Positions 23,826-32,119 of a stretch of 33,961 nt of DNA are shown here, piece by piece. The stretch spans positions 1 through 33,961 of the forward strand of contig JAPLSW010000071.1 of the NCBI GenBank assembly GCA_026398435.1. Reading direction: 5' to 3'. Within the stretch, counting starts at the first letter, position 1; each line of letters begins with the position of its first letter. The translations under genes and the position numbers were made by a program. Origin of the DNA: Chlamydiota bacterium. Lineage in GTDB: Bacteria > Chlamydiota > Chlamydiia > Chlamydiales > Rhabdochlamydiaceae. The notes beneath the pieces are model-generated. The model did not search any database and had not been told where the DNA came from. It was given only the letters and a program-made list of their open reading frames with translations.

Positions 23826-26511
23826 CTAAAAGTCTCTGCTTAAAGTGAGCATAAGATCGCTAGACCAGAAATTCGCCCCAAACTCCCCTTCATAGCCGAG
23901 ATCCACCTTGATAAGTTTCTGTTTACCGATAGCCACTAGGAAGTTGAGCCCTATAGCGCCAAGATTTAAGTTTCGATTCACAGCTACGACGGTAAAGCTT
24001 CCAGGAGTTCCTACAAAAGAGGTATTGACTGTCCCTGTACCAAAAGGCTTTTCAAATACATAAGAAACTTTCTCTTTAAGAATAAATGCTCCCCAGCTTC
24101 TTTCCCATTTTTCTAAAAATTTAAGACCAGTTTCGCTGCGCACCATCGAGCTATTATTTGCCTTTTGTTTGGCATTAAACGGAGAGGCTCCATGTTCCTG
24201 GTAGCCTCTTTGCCAAGATATTGCCCAATCTGCTGAAGTAAAGGGGATTATATCACCCCAAGAAAAAGCAAAATCATATCCCACTTCTAAGTGGGGCACA
24301 AGTTGCCAGGAAAAAATATCAGAATGCGCTTTGGCAGAGAACTCAGTGAAGGAGATATTTCTTGTATTATCTATCTGATTAAATATACCCCAAACAGCTG
24401 GAGAAAAGTAAAAGTCATGGACGAAGGCATTAGCATACGTAGAACCAAAATAGGCATTGATATTGCCATGCCCTGCATTTTGTGCTTCGGTATAATGAGT
24501 ATGGGCGTAGCCTAAAGAGCCTCCGAGCACTCCTCTATTTTCTCCTCGGTAGTCAAGCCCTGCAAGGACTCCCCCTGAGATATAATTAAACGATGGATTT
24601 TGGCTAATAGCTGATAGATGAGCGAACTCTCCAAAGCCTGAAATCCAAGAAGAAAATCTATTTTTAGGCCCCTCACTTTTTACAGGCGCTGCAATCTGCT
24701 CTGAGGCGTCTGCCGTAAGCGCTGAAACAAAGGGCTCTTGTGAAGAGTTCTTTCCTGCAACTCTAAAACTATCCATATGTGTAGTTACAAGATTGCTAAG
24801 GGAAAAGGCTGTCTGGGCCGTAATAAACTCCCCAAAGGCATTCCTTGAAGGAGAGATGCTGCTTAACGCACTACTTAGAGTATTTCCAGATAAGGTATTA
24901 AGAAGCACGATCTCCTCAACATCTCCCTTATCATTTAGGTAATTTGCCACTTTAGCTGCATTACCTGAAAGTCCCTGAAGGGAAATAGGTGGTACATAAT
25001 ATTCCAGGTAAAGGCTATTACCCACCTGATTTAAGCTAAAATTAAAACCTCGGTGCCCCCTAAAACAGTAGGATCAAATGACCCGCTAGTACTACCCGCA
25101 TTCAACACAAGATATTCATTTTGTCTTTGATAAGAGCCTGGATCGAGCACTACTTCAACATTTCCAGCAAGAGCCGCAAGACCTGTTACAATAAGGCTAG
25201 AAGCTTCTTCCGGATTAATCTCCACTTGGAATATCGAACTGGGATTAAAAGTTACAGAAGTTGTAGTGATGGTTCCGACAGAATTGCCCGGAGCAAGAAC
25301 GGCTCCATCTGCAACGGTAATAGGACCAAAAGATCCAGCCCCTCTTAAAATAGCCCCAGAAGAAATAGCAAGGGGAGAAGTAGAAGATCCACTGATAGAT
25401 AAGTTCCCTTGAGCAATGGTTGTATTACCTGTATAGGTATTAGTTCCTCTGAGCTTTAATGTTCCAATCCCTGTCTTGACAAGCGATCATTGAAATATAC
25501 CATCTGCAATAACACCTGATAATCCTGCCGTACCCGAAGCTACCGAAATACTGCAAGTACCTGTTAACGTTATATCGTTGCCCGCTGTAACCCCATTATT
25601 TAGTCCAAGAGTTGTACCATCTGCCATGGTAAGGAAGCCAGATCCAATAGCGGTATTATTCCCCAGGGTAATTTGTCCGGCAGTTAAGGTCGTAGTACCG
25701 CTGTAAAAATTAGCAGCAGCAAGAACCCACTCGCCACTCCCCAGCTTTACAATAGATCCCGGTCCATATTCATCCACTATTTGACCCGCAAAGGTTAACG
25801 ACGGGGTATCATCGCCTAGAGTAAGAGTATTGCCTACCCCTATTAAGACAACACCACCAATGGATCCTCCACCAGAAAGGCTTTTAACGGTATTATCTCC
25901 CGCATTAACATCAAGAACCGCGCCGTCTGCATCAGCTAACACAAACGGTGAATTAGGGGAGAAGACATGACTCTGTCCAGCTTGAAACAATCCACTAAAA
26001 ATTGTTGTCGTTCCGCTATAGGTATTAGTCGCAGTACCAAAATCAATTGCGCTATTGGCCTTAGGGTAATTCCCCCGGTACCAGTTATCCCCCCTGTGGT
26101 AAATAGCAATCCAGAATCTTGCGTTGTAGAAATACTAATCGTATTTTCTAAGACTAAAGGACTATCTATTCGAGAGGACCAAAGACTTCCAGTACTTACA
26201 GAAATAGAGTCATAAAGATGCAGCACCCCTGAACCCGTAGCTGTAATGAAATACCCTCCTGATTCACTTGGATCGGTAAAGTTTAAACTAGCTACATCAT
26301 AGGAAGCATCTACAGTTACTGTGATTGACGAATTCTCCAGTACACTCGGAAAGGTAGCAGTATCGGTCGGACTATTAGGGATTGAAGAATCGGTCCAATT
26401 ACTACTATGTGACCAATCCCCATCCATGGGATTTGTCCAAGAGGCGGAATCAGCAAAAACTCCTGCATGCAGTACTATCAAACATCCAAATACTGAACTT
26501 TTCAATCTCAT
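23826..26511 (-). pseudogene. Autotransporter (type V) pseudogene with three disruptions
   Basis: Reading left from 26511, one gene is recognisable but broken. It starts with a signal peptide (MRLKSSVFGCLIVLHAGVFADS) and autotransporter-associated beta-strand repeats (GGITGTGGITL). A single-base deletion near 26057-26062 then shifts the frame: restoring one base gives LRANSAIDFGTATNTYSG. A TGA at 25487-25489 stands where a glycine codon is expected, as downstream codons continue the repeat in the same frame. A second frameshift near 25045-25055 separates the passenger from the barrel. The barrel (23826-25025) is itself intact and closes with LMLTLSRDF. The barrel is close to the copies at 26683 and 32120. 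Sequencing error could explain one lesion but hardly all three. Confidence 0.85.
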
Positions 26512-26682
26512 ATGACCACTCTCTAAAAGATATTAACGATTACTCAACGATATAAGAACTTTCCACTAAAATAGAAAGGAGAAAACACTAAACTATTCAG
26601 ACCACTATTAACTACCCTCTCGCATTTAAATAGCTCGCTCGCTAGATTGCACAATATAGAGCTTATTTAAAGGTAGGAAGTC
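26512..26682. other. Divergent promoter region of two autotransporters
   Basis: These 171 bases lie between the starts of the leftward pseudogene and the rightward intact autotransporter. The sequence is AT-rich. AGGTAGGAAG (26671-26680) is the ribosome site of the rightward gene. No strong hairpin was seen. Confidence 0.4.
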
Positions 26683-29600
26683 ATGCCAGATAATTTTCTT
26701 TGTAGATTTGTTGAGTATAAAAGCACAAAACTTCTTGCACTTAGCGCTATTGCCTTAAGTATGACTCCCCTTAATAAAGCAAGCGCTAGCACGGCGACTT
26801 TGACAGTGATGGCATCAAGTGATAATCCGACCTCTTATCCAGGTGGTCAAACAAGCACCGTGACATCTGGCGATCTGCGCTATTGCATTAACTACATCCT
26901 CGATCAGCAAGCGCAAGGCAATTCCCTAGACTACGATATTGTCTTTGATCCGAGTGTTACCTCGATACAGCTAGGCGCCAAGCTCTCGATTCTCAACCTC
27001 CTTGGCTCCGATACGATTACGATCGGTAACGCTGACCCCGCTTCCCCTGTCACTATCACAGGTAGTGCCGGTACCGGTGGCCTATTCATCCGGCAAGGTG
27101 CAGTCACGCTGCAGAACCTAAACTTCGACAGCTGCAACGCCACCGGCGGCAGCGGGGGGGCTGGAGGTGGAGGCGGCATGGGCGCCGGGGGAGCTCTCTT
27201 CATCGACTCTGCCAATGTAATACTTCACAATGTCAATTTTAATAACTGCTCAGCTGCTGCAGGACTTGGAGTAGGAACAGGTAGTGGTTCCGAAGGAGGC
27301 GGCGGCGGCCTAGGTGGTAATGGGGGCAACGGCAAAGGTGGGGGTGGTGGCTACACAGGTAGTGGTGGAACCTACTACGCTGGAGGTGGCGGCGCCGGCG
27401 GCGATGGGGGAAGTAATTTTGGTGGGGGCGGAGGGGCAATTCTTGGAACTACTGGAGGAAGCGGCGGTGGATCTCCTACAGATGCCGTGACAATTTCTCC
27501 TTACACTTTTACAGGTTCCTCCGCAGCGCCCTTTGTCGTTGGTGGAGGAGGCTATGGTAGCACAAGTAACACTTTTGGAGGCACAGGTGCCGGAGGCGCT
27601 AGCAATATCAATGGTGGTCAGGGAGGCTCTGATGGAAACACCAATGCCGGTGGCGCTGGAGGTAATGCAGGCTCTCCTCAGACGGGATCCACAGGAATTG
27701 GAGGAATAGGATCTACTGACACTTCTACTCCAGGCGATTCAGGCGCTAACGGTCAGTTGGGAGGAATAGGTGGCACCGGCGGACCATCTCTCGATGGTAG
27801 CACCGGGAGCGGCGGTGGCGGTGGTGGCGGTTACAGCGGCGGCGGCGGTGGTGGCGGCGGTGGATTATTCACTGGAACCACCTATATCGGCGGCGGCGGC
27901 GGTGGTGGCGGTGGCCTTGGTGGTGGTGGTGCCGGAAGTTTTAATGCTAGTGGAGGCGCTGGAGCTACCGATGGAGGAAGAGGAGGTGATTCTAGCTATG
28001 GTGGTGGCGGCGGCGGCGGCGGCGCGGGTGGTGGTGGTGGTGGTGGTGGCGGTCCTAATCTTAACGGCCTCGGTAGCGGTGGTAGTGGCGGTGATGGTGG
28101 CGGTGGCGGTGGAAGCTACAGTGGTGGACAAGGGGGCTATGGCGCTGGTGCTGGTCACGGCAGTCAAGGGGGCTTCGGCGGCGGCGGCGGTAATAATGCG
28201 AGTGGTGGATTCGGAGGAGGAGGAGGCTTCAACGGAGGATTTGGCAACTTTGGCGGCGGCGGTGGGAGCTTAAGCGGCAGCGGATCTGGAGGCGTTGGGG
28301 CCTGTGATGGAACGAATACTAATGGAGGAGATGCAGCCGGATTTGGAGGAGCCATTTTTATCAATTCAGGGACATTGACACTTCAAGGAAACTGCTCACT
28401 TACAGGAAACGATGTTTCTGCAAACAGCGGAAGTGGAGCTATTGCAGGATCGGATCTTTTCGCCGTTTCCGGAGCAGGCCTGACCTTTGTTCCAGGAGAT
28501 GGAAACACGATCACGTTTTCTAATGTCATCGCAGATGACAGCCCTACATCTGTCCCCTCAGGACATCCATGGCAGCCGGGCACAGGAAGTGGTGCCGCGA
28601 TTACCATGCAGGGACCTGGAACTCTCGTCCTAAACAATACCAATACCTACAGAGGCCTTACTACTGCAACGAGTGGCACTCTGGTTGTCAATGGACAGAT
28701 CCAGGGTGGGGTCATAATAAATGCTGGAGCTATCCTTAAAGGGATAGGGATCATTTCTGGAACAAGCACAATTAATGGAACTCTCTCCCCGGGTAATTCC
28801 ATTGGTACGATGACTTTTAACACTTCAAGTGGCGATGTTACCTTAACTGGATCTACCATAACAAATATTGAGATCGATCCTACAGACTCTTCTAAAATCA
28901 TCATCACAGGGACGGGGCAAATTACCCTAGATGGAACTGTCAATATCGTTCAAGATCCAGGCCACTATCGATCAAAAGGACAGTATGCAATTGTTCAGGG
29001 CTCCTACGCCGGTCAATTTGATCCTGCAGTAACAGGTGCCCTTCCAGAATTTCAATTTGCACTCTCCTATCTGCCAGACTTTGTATATTTAACCTATCAA
29101 GGCCCCCTGCCGCTGTTGCTTACAGACGGCCTTTCAGGCAATGCCCTAAAAGTTGCCAATTACCTGAATAATTTCGCTGATGAATCCACCCTTGAACTTT
29201 TCGATGGGCTTGAGGGAAATGCTTTAAAAAAAGCAATGGATAGCGTCTCCCCTTCTAGAAATGGATTCGGCACTTATATCACGCAGCAGACGGCATTTTC
29301 TTTAAGCACTTTGCTATCAGGACACTTGGATGGAATTAGAGCCACAAGTGATACCTCTTCAGAAAATGGATTTACGGCCGCTTTACTCGTCGACGCTTCG
29401 GACCAGATTAAAGCGCCCGTTAAAGCCCTAAAAAATAAATATTCAGCTTGGATCTCAGGCTTTGGGCAGTATGCCCATCAGGCGGCAGAATCCCAAAACC
29501 CAGCATTCCATTACCTCTCTGAAGCGGTAGTAGCAGGACTTGACTACCATGGAGAGTACCGAGATACTGTGGGAGCTGCAATTGGGTATGCACATACCCA

Positions 29601-30270
29601 CTTCAATGAAGATCAAAATGCAGGCCATGGGAACATCAACTACTACTTTACTTCTGTTTACGGAAATATTTTTGCAGGTAACTTCTACTTCGCCCCAGCT
29701 GTTTGGGGGATTTTTGATGAGATAGAAAATACAAGGCACATCTCCTTTCCTGATTTTTCTGAAAATGCCAAGGCAAATATCTTTGCCTGGCAGCTTCTTC
29801 CCCATCTAGAGATCGGCTATGACTACCAAAGATCATGGGGGGATATCATCCCCTTCTCTTCGGTAGATTGGGCTATCACCTGGCAACGAGCCTACCGTGA
29901 ACATGGAGCTTCCCCCTTCAATGCAAGGTCTAAAGATAAATGCAATTCGATGGCTCGCAGTGAAACCGGTCTTAAATTCTCAGAAAAGTGGAAAAAGAGC
30001 TGGGGCGCTTTTCTCTTAAGAGAAAAGCTAAGCTACGTATTCCAGAAGCCGTTTGGAACAGGAACGGTGAATACTTCCCTTACCGGTATTCCTACGGCTT
30101 TTACAGTAAGCGCTGTAAATCAAAATCTTAATCTCGCGGATCTAGGACTAGACTTTGCTGTGGTAGTAGGTAAGAACAAACCTACGACGATGAACCTGGG
30201 GTATGAAGGAGAATTTGGCTCCAAATACTTTTCGAATCAGCTCATGCTGACAATCAGAAAAGACTTTTAA
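26683..30270 (+). CDS. Autotransporter adhesin with glycine-rich (PGRS-like) passenger
   Basis: The 1195-residue product has a long basic N-region and a signal peptide (about residues 1-36). A polymorphic repeat-like segment leads to a glycine-rich block (about residues 153-550) with runs of up to nine glycines in GGX and GGGG patterns. An autotransporter-associated beta-strand stretch follows (about residues 640-710, GPGTLVLNNTNTYRG...SPGNSIGTMTF), then a C-terminal autotransporter barrel (about residues 918-1195, from KYSAWISGFGQY to LMLTIRKDF). The barrel is similar to those of the pseudogene at 23826 and the partial gene at 32120, but the glycine-rich block is unique to this copy. It is expected to be exported to the surface and may serve in attachment or immune evasion. 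The codons GGC/GGT/GGA alternate, so the block is not a simple triplet expansion. Confidence 0.9.
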   Translation: MPDNFLCRFVEYKSTKLLALSAIALSMTPLNKASASTATLTVMASSDNPTSYPGGQTSTVTSGDLRYCINYILDQQAQGNSLDYDIVFDPSVTSIQLGAKLSILNLLGSDTITIGNADPASPVTITGSAGTGGLFIRQGAVTLQNLNFDSCNATGGSGGAGGGGGMGAGGALFIDSANVILHNVNFNNCSAAAGLGVGTGSGSEGGGGGLGGNGGNGKGGGGGYTGSGGTYYAGGGGAGGDGGSNFGGGGGAILGTTGGSGGGSPTDAVTISPYTFTGSSAAPFVVGGGGYGSTSNTFGGTGAGGASNINGGQGGSDGNTNAGGAGGNAGSPQTGSTGIGGIGSTDTSTPGDSGANGQLGGIGGTGGPSLDGSTGSGGGGGGGYSGGGGGGGGGLFTGTTYIGGGGGGGGGLGGGGAGSFNASGGAGATDGGRGGDSSYGGGGGGGGAGGGGGGGGGPNLNGLGSGGSGGDGGGGGGSYSGGQGGYGAGAGHGSQGGFGGGGGNNASGGFGGGGGFNGGFGNFGGGGGSLSGSGSGGVGACDGTNTNGGDAAGFGGAIFINSGTLTLQGNCSLTGNDVSANSGSGAIAGSDLFAVSGAGLTFVPGDGNTITFSNVIADDSPTSVPSGHPWQPGTGSGAAITMQGPGTLVLNNTNTYRGLTTATSGTLVVNGQIQGGVIINAGAILKGIGIISGTSTINGTLSPGNSIGTMTFNTSSGDVTLTGSTITNIEIDPTDSSKIIITGTGQITLDGTVNIVQDPGHYRSKGQYAIVQGSYAGQFDPAVTGALPEFQFALSYLPDFVYLTYQGPLPLLLTDGLSGNALKVANYLNNFADESTLELFDGLEGNALKKAMDSVSPSRNGFGTYITQQTAFSLSTLLSGHLDGIRATSDTSSENGFTAALLVDASDQIKAPVKALKNKYSAWISGFGQYAHQAAESQNPAFHYLSEAVVAGLDYHGEYRDTVGAAIGYAHTHFNEDQNAGHGNINYYFTSVYGNIFAGNFYFAPAVWGIFDEIENTRHISFPDFSENAKANIFAWQLLPHLEIGYDYQRSWGDIIPFSSVDWAITWQRAYREHGASPFNARSKDKCNSMARSETGLKFSEKWKKSWGAFLLREKLSYVFQKPFGTGTVNTSLTGIPTAFTVSAVNQNLNLADLGLDFAVVVGKNKPTTMNLGYEGEFGSKYFSNQLMLTIRKDF
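27139..28330 (+). repeat. G-rich low-complexity repeat encoding the glycine block
   Basis: This 1.2-kb stretch of the coding strand is dominated by GGN triplets with short non-glycine interruptions. It is much richer in G than the rest of the window. It is a likely place for length variation through recombination or slippage, and for assembly errors. The shadow frames give poly-Ala/Val or poly-Pro translations and should be ignored. Confidence 0.85.
30151..30270 (+). repeat. First copy of a 120-bp repeat (3' end of the autotransporter gene)
   Basis: The last 40 codons of the intact autotransporter gene, including the stop, are repeated at 31124-31243 with only two mismatches. Similarity fades just after the stop codon. 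The two copies bracket the YafQ-type toxin-antitoxin module. Confidence 0.9.
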
Positions 30271-30406
30271 TACCAAAATGATCGACATCTTTAGAATTTA
30301 ATTAGGTCTTATTTCTTGCAATTAGATTCCGGGCTAATGCCTTTCCTTAGCACTCAGCTGACGGAGTTGTATTCGGTTTTTTTAAATTAATTGCTTTTTT
30401 AAGTAT

Positions 30407-30435
30407 TTAAGTAAATAAGTAAATTATGATATAAT
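30407..30435 (+). promoter_or_regulatory. Candidate promoter of the YafQ-type toxin-antitoxin operon
   Basis: TATGATATAAT at 30425-30435 is an extended -10-like box. A weak TTAAGT (30407-30412) stands 17 bases upstream as a possible -35. Tandem AAGTA-type repeats occur between 30401 and 30424 and could be the antitoxin operator. The repeats are AT-rich, so chance similarity cannot be excluded. Confidence 0.45.
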
Positions 30436-30454
30436 CAAACCAGTGGAGGGAAAT

Positions 30455-30709
30455 ATGCCAGGAAAAAACTTTTCAAGAACTACAAGAATGTCTATAGATA
30501 TTCCTATAAAAGACCATAAGCGTATTAAGATTTTAGCTTCAGCGGAAGGGGTGACATTGAAAGACTTTGTCATAGGTTGCATTCAAGAGAGAATGAGTCC
30601 AGAAAAAAAACCTAATGCAAAAACCTGCAAAGCCATGAATGATGCTAGAAAAGGCAAAACATTTAAGGCTAAAGATCTTTCTGATCTTTATGATGAATTA
30701 GGAATCTAA
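30455..30709 (+). CDS. Antitoxin of the YafQ-type toxin (RelB/DinJ-like)
   Basis: The 84-residue product (ATG at 30455, chosen over the in-frame GTG at 30443 because GGAGGG precedes it by 4 bases) has an N-terminal ribbon-helix-helix-like segment (RTTRMSIDIPIKDHKRIKILASAEGVTLKDFVIGCI). The C-terminal tail TFKAKDLSDLYDELGI is of the kind that wraps its toxin. The gene overlaps the toxin gene by one base (TAATG), so the two are co-translated. Its role is to neutralise the toxin and repress the operon. Confidence 0.85.
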   Translation: MPGKNFSRTTRMSIDIPIKDHKRIKILASAEGVTLKDFVIGCIQERMSPEKKPNAKTCKAMNDARKGKTFKAKDLSDLYDELGI

Positions 30710-30978
30710 TGCTAGAACTTGAATATACTACCCAATTTAAACGAGACCTAAAATTGTCAAAAAAAAGAGGCAAAGATACGGACAAGTTGGATAAGATTGT
30801 TGAATTACTTTTGAAAGAAAAGAGCCCTCCTGAGAAGTGTCGAGATCATCCTCTTTCGAGAAATTATAAAGACCACCGAGAGTGTCACATAGAGCCGGAT
30901 TGGTTACTCATATATTTACAAAGCAAGCGCATTCTAGCTCTTGTTCGAACTGGCACTCATGCAGATCTTTTTAGCTAA
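30709..30978 (+). CDS. YafQ-family mRNA endoribonuclease toxin
   Basis: The 89-residue product matches the YafQ/RelE toxins: RDHPLSRNYKDHRECHIEPDWLLIYLQ, then LALVRTGTHADLF. H47, H60, D64, W65, R80 and H84 correspond to active-site positions of YafQ. The toxin cuts mRNA on the ribosome. It is complete, and the active-site residues are present. Its position between two copies of an autotransporter 3' end suggests it came in with, or was caught by, a duplication. Confidence 0.9.
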   Translation: MLELEYTTQFKRDLKLSKKRGKDTDKLDKIVELLLKEKSPPEKCRDHPLSRNYKDHRECHIEPDWLLIYLQSKRILALVRTGTHADLFS

Positions 30979-31123
30979 AATAAACTGCATTTAAAACCTA
31001 CAAAGGCACTTCTCTCTTGATTCCTCAGCCTAATTTAGACCATTTTGTTGATGTCAACAAAATGGCTGTGAATAGGTTGCCGACATTTTGACAGGCGATT
31101 TATGCCTCTCAAATGACATTATT
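30979..31123. other. Intergenic stretch after the toxin gene
   Basis: These 145 bases separate the toxin gene from the orphan autotransporter end. They contain a 26-base inverted repeat (31040-31065). No open frame or autotransporter similarity is visible, so the duplicated autotransporter end begins abruptly at about 31124. Confidence 0.45.
31040..31065. repeat. Inverted repeat with 12-bp arms
   Basis: CCATTTTGTTGA (31040-31051) and TCAACAAAATGG (31054-31065) are separated by two bases. It may be a terminator of the toxin-antitoxin operon, though no T-run follows, or the trace of an inserted element. It lies about 60 bases before the orphan autotransporter fragment. Confidence 0.5.
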
Positions 31124-31243
31124 GACTTTGGTGTGGTAGTAGGTAAGAACAAACCTACGACGATGAACCTGGGGTATGAAGGAGAATTTGGCTCCAAATA
31201 CTTTTCCAATCAGCTCATGCTGACAATCAGAAAAGACTTTTAA
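31124..31243 (+). pseudogene. Orphan 3' fragment of an autotransporter gene
   Basis: The sequence encodes the last 39 residues plus stop of the autotransporter barrel (DFGVVVGKNKPTTMNLG...LTIRKDF) in frame, with two differences from 30151-30270. No upstream barrel sequence joins it, so it is a duplication remnant and not a gene. It lies just 16 bases from the end of the M48-like gene on the other strand. Confidence 0.9.
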
Positions 31244-31259
31244 AGGGAAAATGATTTCC

Positions 31260-31943
31260 TTATATAAGATCTGGAGATGGAGTTAAGGATCTAACATCTT
31301 GAAATTCTCGAAGATACCTTGCGCGCTCTTCAAAAGAAGGATGAGTCGTCGATACGGCCTGATCATATTTTGACATAATGTTAAAGAGATAGATCCCCCC
31401 TTCAGCCTCGTGAGAAACTTCTGCAGATGTTAAATCCGCTTGCATTTCTCTGTCTTTTGATTTGTCATCATCCACTTCATCAAAATGCTGAAAAAGAATA
31501 TGGGCAATCTCATGATAGAGAACGAACTTTTTAGCTTTTTCGGCCATTACGGGATCTTGGCTAAATTCTGAGAAAGCTTTTAAATAGGTCAGCTCCCTTG
31601 GGGTAAACAGATGTTTGGCAATCAGAGCTCCCATTTTAGGGCCCATTTCACTAGAGCCATCTTTAGCCTCAAGGAGAAATAAAAAAGGAATCTCTACAAT
31701 AAACGAAGAACCTTTCTTTCTTACATCTGGACTTGGAGCTATTTTATCTAAATTAAAAGATACCCTCACTTTTGAAGCTATCTCTTTGGGAACCCCCATT
31801 TCTGCCATGGCTTCAAAGACTTTCCTCGTTATGGAGTCTGTACGTTTTTTTAAAAACCCGGGAATTTCCGAAGAAGAAGAATCTACATCTTCTTCCACCA
31901 ACCAATCCATTGCTCTAGGGTGACTTTTTAAGAAAACAGCCAT
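31260..31943 (-). CDS. M48-like zinc metalloprotease
   Basis: The 227-residue product carries the zinc motif HEIAH (residues about 144-148), a downstream REMQAD (a third ligand on the glutamate) and THPSFEERARYL, which together mark the M48 (Ste24/HtpX-like) peptidase class. It has no membrane helices or signal peptide, unlike HtpX, so it may act in the cytosol or be an exported effector by a non-Sec route. CAGGAG stands 9 bases before the ATG. An AT-only inverted repeat lies directly upstream. The substrate is unknown. Confidence 0.8.
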   Translation of the reverse strand: MAVFLKSHPRAMDWLVEEDVDSSSSEIPGFLKKRTDSITRKVFEAMAEMGVPKEIASKVRVSFNLDKIAPSPDVRKKGSSFIVEIPFLFLLEAKDGSSEMGPKMGALIAKHLFTPRELTYLKAFSEFSQDPVMAEKAKKFVLYHEIAHILFQHFDEVDDDKSKDREMQADLTSAEVSHEAEGGIYLFNIMSKYDQAVSTTHPSFEERARYLREFQDVRSLTPSPDLI

Positions 31944-32119
31944 ATTTAAAATCTCCTGTAATTTAAATAATAATTATAACATAATTATTATTTAAATTAA
32001 AAGAAGTTATTACCTTATGATGGCCATTCTAAATAGAAATTGGAATAATTAATTCACATCAGCTCTCATTAATCAATAACTAAACCGATATAATTTACAA
32101 GACGCTCATTAACAACTAC
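31944..32119. other. Intergenic region between protease and partial autotransporter
   Basis: These 176 bases hold the AT-only inverted repeat near the protease start. The remainder contains short repeated motifs such as CTCATTAA (near 32064 and 32105). I find no gene, and no copy of the autotransporter beta-signal that the neighbouring gene lost. Confidence 0.35.
31959..31999 (-). promoter_or_regulatory. 41-bp AT-only inverted repeat upstream of the protease gene
   Basis: The arms at 31959-31977 and 31981-31999 are perfect reverse complements (19 bp each) around a 3-base loop AAC. On the minus strand the left arm contains TATAAT (31973-31978), a perfect -10 box placed near the protease start. 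The element may be an operator for a dimeric repressor, or a promoter in a DNA hairpin. Confidence 0.6.

Noticed and set aside
25487..25489. In-frame TGA as a selenocysteine or read-through codon
   Set aside because: No SECIS-like element was visible, the residue expected is a structural glycine, and two further frameshifts break the same gene.
26076..26096. Poly-G tracts as a phase-variation switch for the pseudogene
   Set aside because: The reading frame continues correctly through both tracts, and the frameshift lies after them near 26058.
27770..28273. 167-codon frame with poly-Ala/Val translation, plus other long frames over the glycine block
   Set aside because: They are shadows of GGN-rich DNA. 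The glycine frame has a start, a signal peptide and a barrel downstream.
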